Positions 59,314 to 64,000 of a DNA stretch of 64,000 bases are shown one piece after another. The stretch is from NCBI RefSeq assembly GCF_009760405.1, contig NZ_WRPP01000002.1, positions 124,001-188,000 of the forward strand, in the 5' to 3' direction. The position numbers and the translations under genes were made by a program. The stretch's first letter is position 1, and each line of letters opens with the position of its first letter. Source of the stretch: Nocardia terrae. GTDB taxonomy: Bacteria; Actinomycetota; Actinomycetes; Mycobacteriales; Mycobacteriaceae. Under the pieces are notes generated by a model that was given only the letters and a program-made list of their open reading frames with translations, was not told where the DNA came from and made no database searches.

Positions 59314-61166
59314 GCCCGCTCCTCCTCGGGCGCCTCGAGCATCTCGAATTCCGTTGCCGCACGGGATCTGCGGCGTCGGGTCCAGGCCACGAACAGCGGA
59401 TTGAGCTGCCACACCAGCAGTGGCGCGGCCGAGATCAACGCCCCGAACAGCGGCCACATGAGAGTGGCCGGGGCCGCCCATCCGCGCAGCGTGGTGAGCA
59501 CCGTGACGGCGATATAGAAGAGCAGCCACATCAGATTGAGCCGGAAGGTGAACCAGCCGTCACCGCGGCTCTTCGCGCCCTTGGGCGTCACGTCGAAACC
59601 GACCGGTCGCCGGAAGAGGCATTTGAGCAGCGAATTCGCATAGACCGGTGCGGTGATGACGCTCATGAACATGCCGTAGACGCCCCAGGAATTGGTCGTC
59701 TCGTACGGGCTCACATTGTGCCGCCGCGCCCAGGTGTAGAGCGTCATCTGGCTCACCGACGCCCAGCCGTAGAACAGGAACCAGCTGGCGGGCGACACCA
59801 CCGCGCCGCTGACCCCGTACCAGCTGAAGATCGCCACATTGGCCGCGCCCAGCAGCCAGACCGTCCCCATCACCGGATAGAACGCCATCAACAGCAGGTA
59901 GTGCACGATCCGGGCCGGCGTGCGCCACATGCGCAGCAGCTGCACCACGAACGGACCGAACAGCATGTGCTCCATGGCCCCGCGGGACCAGCGATTCTGC
60001 TGCTTGTAGAAATCACCCCACGACGCGGGGCCCTCGCCGTGGGCCAGCAGATCCGGGGTGTACACGCCCTTCCAATGGCGGCCGGTGTCCGGATTGCGTT
60101 GCGGCAGAATGGCGAAACTGGTCGCCATGTCTTCGGTGATGGACGGCTGGATGCCGCCGATGGCGGCGAGCACGTCCCTGCGAATGGCGTAACTGGTGCC
60201 CACCAGCATGGGCGCGCCGTGCGCGTTGGCCGCGGTCTGGATCAGGCTGTGGAACACGAACTGCTGGCTCTCGGCCAGTTTCGCCACCACATTGTCCTCG
60301 GCGTTCGCATACGCCTGCGGCCCGGCCACATACGCCACGTCCGGATCGTTGAAGTAGCCGAGCATCCGTTCCCCGAATTCGGGCATCGGCTCGTGATCGG
60401 GATCCAGGCCCATGACCACGTCGTACTCCGGCAGGTCCGGGTCGGTGCGGATCATGTCCAGCCCGGCATTGATGTTGCCGAATTTGGTACGGGTCTCGAA
60501 AGGGCCCTTCTTCTGGTGGTATTCGTCCTTGCCGCCGCGGCTCAGATAACGCACCCGATTGCCCGGGCGGCGGTCGATGGCGGCCACCAGCTTGCGCACG
60601 GTGTCGGGCTGCTGCGGATCGCCCTCGTCGAGGACATACACGTCGAAGACGCCCGGATGCCGGTGCCGGATACCCTTGGCCGCGACCAGGGTTCGCTCCA
60701 GCACGGCGAGGTCCTCGCTGGTGGGTACGAAGGTGATCAGCAATGCGACCTTCAGTCCCGCGTGGGCGCGGATCGGAATCGGTTTGCGGGCCAGCGAAGT
60801 CGTCAGTGACATGGCCAGGACCAGCGCGAACCGGATCGCCTCGACGGTGACGACCAGCGTCACCATGATGATGGCGATGGTCCCGAACTGCTCGTACTTC
60901 TCTTGCGCCCCTAGGCCGTTGTCGATCAGCCACAGCACATACCCACCGCCCAGTCCGGTCGAGATGACCGAGAGCGCGATGGTCAGCAGCCGTCGTCGCC
61001 GACGTTCCAGATGCCGGAGCGACACGGCGTCGCCGACACCGTCGAGAATCTCACCCGTGACCGTCGCCCTGGCATGCCGCGCGGCGTCCAGAGTCTGTGC
61101 ACTGTAAGATGTTTCGGTATCGTCCGGGTCGGGCCGACGTGAACCACCGGTCCACGGAAATGCCAC
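59307..61166 (-). CDS. cslA: CslA-like family-2 processive glycosyltransferase
   Basis: A 619-residue membrane enzyme. Two helices (about 60-80 and 95-120) precede the GT2 domain: VYVLDEGDPQQPD, MGLDPDHEP (catalytic Asp pair 255/257), ITEDMA (344-346) and QQNRW (389-393), the D,D,D,QxxRW set of cellulose synthases. Four or more helices follow. Leaderless GTG 61166 lies seven bases after a TACTGT hexamer. In Streptomyces CslA makes a beta-glucan at hyphal tips together with GlxA; the same pair here implies the same process. Confidence 0.93.
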   Translation of the reverse strand: MAFPWTGGSRRPDPDDTETSYSAQTLDAARHARATVTGEILDGVGDAVSLRHLERRRRRLLTIALSVISTGLGGGYVLWLIDNGLGAQEKYEQFGTIAIIMVTLVVTVEAIRFALVLAMSLTTSLARKPIPIRAHAGLKVALLITFVPTSEDLAVLERTLVAAKGIRHRHPGVFDVYVLDEGDPQQPDTVRKLVAAIDRRPGNRVRYLSRGGKDEYHQKKGPFETRTKFGNINAGLDMIRTDPDLPEYDVVMGLDPDHEPMPEFGERMLGYFNDPDVAYVAGPQAYANAEDNVVAKLAESQQFVFHSLIQTAANAHGAPMLVGTSYAIRRDVLAAIGGIQPSITEDMATSFAILPQRNPDTGRHWKGVYTPDLLAHGEGPASWGDFYKQQNRWSRGAMEHMLFGPFVVQLLRMWRTPARIVHYLLLMAFYPVMGTVWLLGAANVAIFSWYGVSGAVVSPASWFLFYGWASVSQMTLYTWARRHNVSPYETTNSWGVYGMFMSVITAPVYANSLLKCLFRRPVGFDVTPKGAKSRGDGWFTFRLNLMWLLFYIAVTVLTTLRGWAAPATLMWPLFGALISAAPLLVWQLNPLFVAWTRRRRSRAATEFEMLEAPEEERAC

Positions 61167-61418
61167 GGACAGCACAGTATCCCCCCAGCTGAAGCGATCC
61201 CCACACGTACACTCGCTCAACGCCGAACGCTTCTGCCAGAGATTATCAGAGCACGGTCGGTCGTGCGGTTGTATCAGGTTGGGCTGCAACGCGTTACGAG
61301 TTACCGAACGGTTAATTTCCTGTAGCCGGCCACGCTGCCGACGCACACGCCCGGATATTCGCTGTCGCCCGTCATTCCGTTTCACTATCATCCCTGCCAT
61401 CGAGCGCAGGGGGATGTG

Positions 61419-63083
61419 ATGGGCGGCGAGGCGTCGCGCCGGTACGTGGTGAGCATGTTCTCCTATCCGTCCGGCGATCTGCACATGGGTCACGCCGAGG
61501 TCTTCGCGATCAGCGACGCCATGGCGCGATTCGCGCGCATGCGCGGGCACGACACGCTGTTCCCGGTCGGCTGGGACTCCTTCGGGCTGCCCGCCGAGAA
61601 CGCCGCGCGCAAGCGCGGTCTGGATCCGCGCGAGTGGACCTACGCCAATATCGCGACCCAGGCCGATTCCTTCCGGCGGATGGGGATCTCGTTCGACTGG
61701 CACACCCGCTTGCACACCAGCGACCCCGAGTACTACCGCTGGAACCAATGGCTGTTCCTGCGGCTGTACGAGCGCGGGCTGGCCTATCGCGCCGACGCCG
61801 AGGTGAACTGGTGTCCGCAGGATCGGACCGTGCTGGCCAATGAACAGGTGGTGCACGGGCGCTGCGAACGGTGCGGCGCGGCGGTGGAGCGGCGGGACCT
61901 GACCCAGTGGTTCTTCCGGATTACCGACTACGCCGATCGGCTGCTGGACGACATGGCCGGGCTGCGCGACGGGTGGCCGTCGGAAGTGCTGGCCATGCAA
62001 CGCAATTGGATCGGCCGCACCGAGAGCGTGGACGACGCGGGCCGGACCATGGTCGCCTACCGCCTGCACGACTGGCTGATCTCCCGTCAAAGATACTGGG
62101 GCACACCGATTCCCATCATCCACTGTGGAGGCTGCGGCGCGGTGCCGGTCCCCGACGACCAGCTGCCGGTCCGCCTGCCCGACTCCGGGTACCGGCTGAG
62201 TCCCGGCGACAGCGGATCCCCGCTGGCGAGCGCCGAGGACTGGGTCGCCGTGCCGTGCCCGCGCTGCGGCGCACCCGCGCGCCGCGACACCGACACCATG
62301 GACACCTTCGTCGACTCGTCCTGGTACTTCCTGCGCTACCCGAATCCGCACTACACCGACGGCCCCTTCGACCCGGAGGCGCTGGCCCGCTGGCTGCCGG
62401 TCGACGAGTACATCGGCGGGCGCGAGCACGCCACCGCCCACCTGCTGTACGCCCGCTTCATCACCAAGGCCCTGTACGACGCGGGGCTGGTCCCGTTCAC
62501 CGAACCGTTCACCCGCCTGACCACGCAGGGGCAGGTGCTGATGGGCGGCAAGGCGATGAGCAAGAGCCTGGGCAACCTGGTCGACCTGCGCGACCAGATC
62601 GAGCGGCACGGGCCCGACGCCGTGCGGATCGCCATGCTGTTCGCCGGACCGGTCGAGGCCGACGTCGACTGGGCCGACGTCTCGGCGCGCGGCGCGGAGC
62701 GGTGGCTGGCGCGAGTCGCGCGCCTGGCCGCCGAAACGGGCTCCGGGGTCGCGAATTCCGACCCGGCGGGGGAGGCGGCGACCCGCCGCGAGGTGCACGA
62801 CACCATCGCCCGCGCCACCGCGCTGATGGAGGCCAAACGCTTCAATGTCGTCATCGCCCAACTGATGCGACTGACGACCATCCTGCGCCGCGCCGCCGAA
62901 TCCGAGTCCGGCGGAACGAGTCCGGCGGTCCGAGACGGCGTCGACGCGCTGGTGCGCATGATGTCCTGCGTTGCGCCGGAGACCGCCGCCGTCGCGTGGC
63001 ACCACCTGGGCCACACCTCGCCGGTCGCCGACGCCGCATGGCCTGTCGACTCAGGGGAACGACAAGATATACCGGTCGTGTGA
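61419..63083 (+). CDS. Leucyl-tRNA-synthetase-like protein lacking the editing domain
   Basis: A 554-residue class I synthetase. The HIGH box is HMGH (22-25), the KMSKS loop is AMSKSLGN (about 377-384), and zinc-type cysteine clusters are present (CERCG, CGGCG, CPRCG). Bacterial LeuRS has about 800-950 residues. Here the roughly 180-residue CP1 editing domain, expected after NWIGRTES, is absent, and [12 protein letters not shown] follows directly. The C-terminal anticodon-side domains are shortened. AGGGGG precedes the start. It should activate leucine or a related amino acid but cannot proofread; a housekeeping copy must lie elsewhere. Confidence 0.9.
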   Translation: MGGEASRRYVVSMFSYPSGDLHMGHAEVFAISDAMARFARMRGHDTLFPVGWDSFGLPAENAARKRGLDPREWTYANIATQADSFRRMGISFDWHTRLHTSDPEYYRWNQWLFLRLYERGLAYRADAEVNWCPQDRTVLANEQVVHGRCERCGAAVERRDLTQWFFRITDYADRLLDDMAGLRDGWPSEVLAMQRNWIGRTESVDDAGRTMVAYRLHDWLISRQRYWGTPIPIIHCGGCGAVPVPDDQLPVRLPDSGYRLSPGDSGSPLASAEDWVAVPCPRCGAPARRDTDTMDTFVDSSWYFLRYPNPHYTDGPFDPEALARWLPVDEYIGGREHATAHLLYARFITKALYDAGLVPFTEPFTRLTTQGQVLMGGKAMSKSLGNLVDLRDQIERHGPDAVRIAMLFAGPVEADVDWADVSARGAERWLARVARLAAETGSGVANSDPAGEAATRREVHDTIARATALMEAKRFNVVIAQLMRLTTILRRAAESESGGTSPAVRDGVDALVRMMSCVAPETAAVAWHHLGHTSPVADAAWPVDSGERQDIPVV

Positions 63084-63131
63084 TCCGGCGGTATTGGCCG
63101 GGACCCGCCGGGCTTGCCTAGGCTCGATGCC

Positions 63132-63884
63132 GTGACCACATCCAAGATCGTTCTCGTCACCGGAGCCGGAACCGGCCTGGGCCGTGCCATCACCCACGCG
63201 CTGACCGCCGCCGGGCATCGGGTCGTCGTTGTCGGACGCACCGTCGCCACGCTGGACGAAGCGGTCGCTTCGGCGCCGGGACCCGGTGGCGCGGAGCCGT
63301 TCCAGGCCGATGTCACCGATCCCGCGGCGGTGGACGCGCTCTTCGCGTGGATCGTCGAGCGCTTCGGCCGCCTGGACGTGCTGCTCAACAATGCCGGAAT
63401 CTTCGGTCCCAGCAAGCCGATCGACGAGGTGGCGGTGGAGGACTGGAAGCAGGTCATCGATATCAACCTGACCGGTTCGTTCCTGTGCGCGCAGGCCGCG
63501 TTCCGGCAGATGCGGACCCAGGACCCGCAGGGCGGGCGGATCATCAACAACGGCTCCATCTCCGCGCACACGCCCCGCCCGCACACCGTCGCCTACGCGG
63601 CCAGCAAGCACGCCATCACCGGCCTCACCAAGGCGCTGTCCCTCGAGGGGCGCGCGCACAATATCGCCGCCGGTCAGATCGATATCGGCAATGCCGCAAC
63701 CGAACTCACCGCCGGCATCGCGGCGGGGTCGCTGCAGGCCGACGGCAGCATCCGCCCCGAACCCACCATCGACGCCGCCGACGTGGCCCGCCTCATCGCC
63801 CAGCAGGTCGAGCTGCCGCTGAGCACCAACGTCCCGTTCCTGACGGTCATGGCCAACGCCATGCCCTACATCGGGCGCGGCTGA
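63132..63884 (+). CDS. SDR-family oxidoreductase
   Basis: A 250-residue SDR. VTGAGTGLGRAIT near residues 9-21, LNNAGIFGP, and active site NNGSISAHTPRPHTVAYAASKHA. GTG 63132 lies seven bases after a TAGGCT hexamer (63119-63124), so it is probably leaderless. It follows the LeuRS-like gene by 48 bases but with its own promoter. The substrate is unknown. Confidence 0.9.
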   Translation: MTTSKIVLVTGAGTGLGRAITHALTAAGHRVVVVGRTVATLDEAVASAPGPGGAEPFQADVTDPAAVDALFAWIVERFGRLDVLLNNAGIFGPSKPIDEVAVEDWKQVIDINLTGSFLCAQAAFRQMRTQDPQGGRIINNGSISAHTPRPHTVAYAASKHAITGLTKALSLEGRAHNIAAGQIDIGNAATELTAGIAAGSLQADGSIRPEPTIDAADVARLIAQQVELPLSTNVPFLTVMANAMPYIGRG

Positions 63885-63912
63885 CCGCCAGCGGCTTGTG
63901 ATAGCCAAGGGC

Positions 63913-64000
63913 ATGCGATCGGACGCGACGAAATGCTCATGCGGTGCGGTGAGTCCGTGCGAACCCGTCTGGCACCGGGCGCTCGCCGAGGAACAGGGCG
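63913..64000 (+). CDS. Start of a small Cys-rich protein, DUF5946-like (3' end outside window)
   Basis: An ATG at 63913, preceded by AAGGG, opens a frame that runs off the right edge after 29 codons: MRSDATKCSCGAVSPCEPVW and then HRALAEEQG. The Cys-x-Cys-Gly and the WHRALAEE segment recall DUF5946 proteins, whose N-terminus has a small zinc-type Cys cluster. Too little is present for certainty. Confidence 0.5.
   Translation, partial: MRSDATKCSCGAVSPCEPVWHRALAEEQG

Noticed and set aside
59307..63014. A 1235-codon frame extending CslA upstream across the LeuRS-like gene
   Set aside because: The part beyond 61166 is antisense to a well-conserved synthetase and shows no domain; CslA has a good promoter and start at 61166.

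Overview
The window is about 64 kb of very GC-rich DNA with the gene style of a mycolic-acid actinomycete, most likely Nocardia or a close relative. It encodes a DprE1-family arabinan-precursor oxidase, an Rpf-type muralytic enzyme, an L,D-transpeptidase, an MTB12-like lipoprotein and a cutinase-like secreted hydrolase. It also carries the CslA/GlxA/GH6 glucan set best known from filamentous actinomycetes. Eight TetR-family regulators and five SDR oxidoreductases lie in this stretch. At least ten genes have a TANNNT -10 hexamer only 4-7 bases before the start codon, so leaderless mRNAs look common. No phage, insertion sequence, CRISPR array, rRNA or tRNA was seen.

Layout. 1-3.4 kb: two MmyB-like regulators, a DUF6463-like membrane protein and its divergent TetR with a double operator, a VOC protein, and a secreted Rpf-domain protein. 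3.5-4.5 kb: decayed DNA, with a truncated thioesterase abutting an internally deleted MocR gene. 4.5-10.6 kb: a TIGR00027 methyltransferase, a proline-rich peptide, a PnuC transporter, an XRE protein, a divergent SDR/TetR pair, a lipoprotein L,D-transpeptidase and a TetR. 10.6-14.4 kb: a palindromic repeat, two TetR genes flanking an SDR, and a secreted lipase. 14.6-18.5 kb: one giant HTH-NTPase-WD40 protein. 18.8-25.3 kb: two secreted proteins, a TetR/membrane-protein pair, and an ABC transporter (with a 33-bp tandem repeat between its genes) followed by a two-component system. 25.4-29.1 kb: two methyltransferases, a CPBP protease, a DUF2218 protein and a TetR.

29.3-35.1 kb is a catabolic locus. 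An APC permease converges on a tightly overlapping minus-strand operon: glutamine-synthetase-like ligase, gamma-glutamyl amidohydrolase, aldehyde dehydrogenase, SDR. This is the logic of gamma-glutamylated polyamine or amine breakdown. 35.3-41.4 kb holds a P-loop kinase, an MTB12-like lipoprotein, an AhpD-like protein, an ADP-ribosylglycohydrolase, a short family-A DNA polymerase and an orphan DprE1. 41.4-45.0 kb is a four-gene, translationally coupled envelope operon. It has CopC/FixH/YtkA-like domains and an unusual membrane protein with a duplicated His-rich motif; this is my best candidate for an undescribed system, probably metal handling. 45-48.9 kb: a PIN/NYN-like protein and a flavin/iron-sulfur reductase plus a CrtI-like oxidoreductase under a divergent PadR. 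48.9-53.8 kb: TetR, alpha/beta hydrolase, SDR, an aminoglycoside-phosphotransferase-like kinase and an acyl-CoA dehydrogenase. The kinase/dehydrogenase pair resembles a split version of animal ACAD10/11, which handles 4-hydroxyacyl-CoAs, and the promoters share a dyad. 53.8-56.3 kb: a cytochrome P450 with a degenerate ExxR motif, GtrA and RDD membrane proteins, and a second copy of the 79-bp palindromic repeat. 56.3-61.2 kb: GH6 lipoprotein, GlxA-like copper radical oxidase and CslA-like synthase. 61.4-64 kb: a leucyl-tRNA-synthetase paralogue lacking its editing domain, an SDR, and the start of a further small gene.

All assignments rest on reading motifs and gene order in the sequence; no database search was run.
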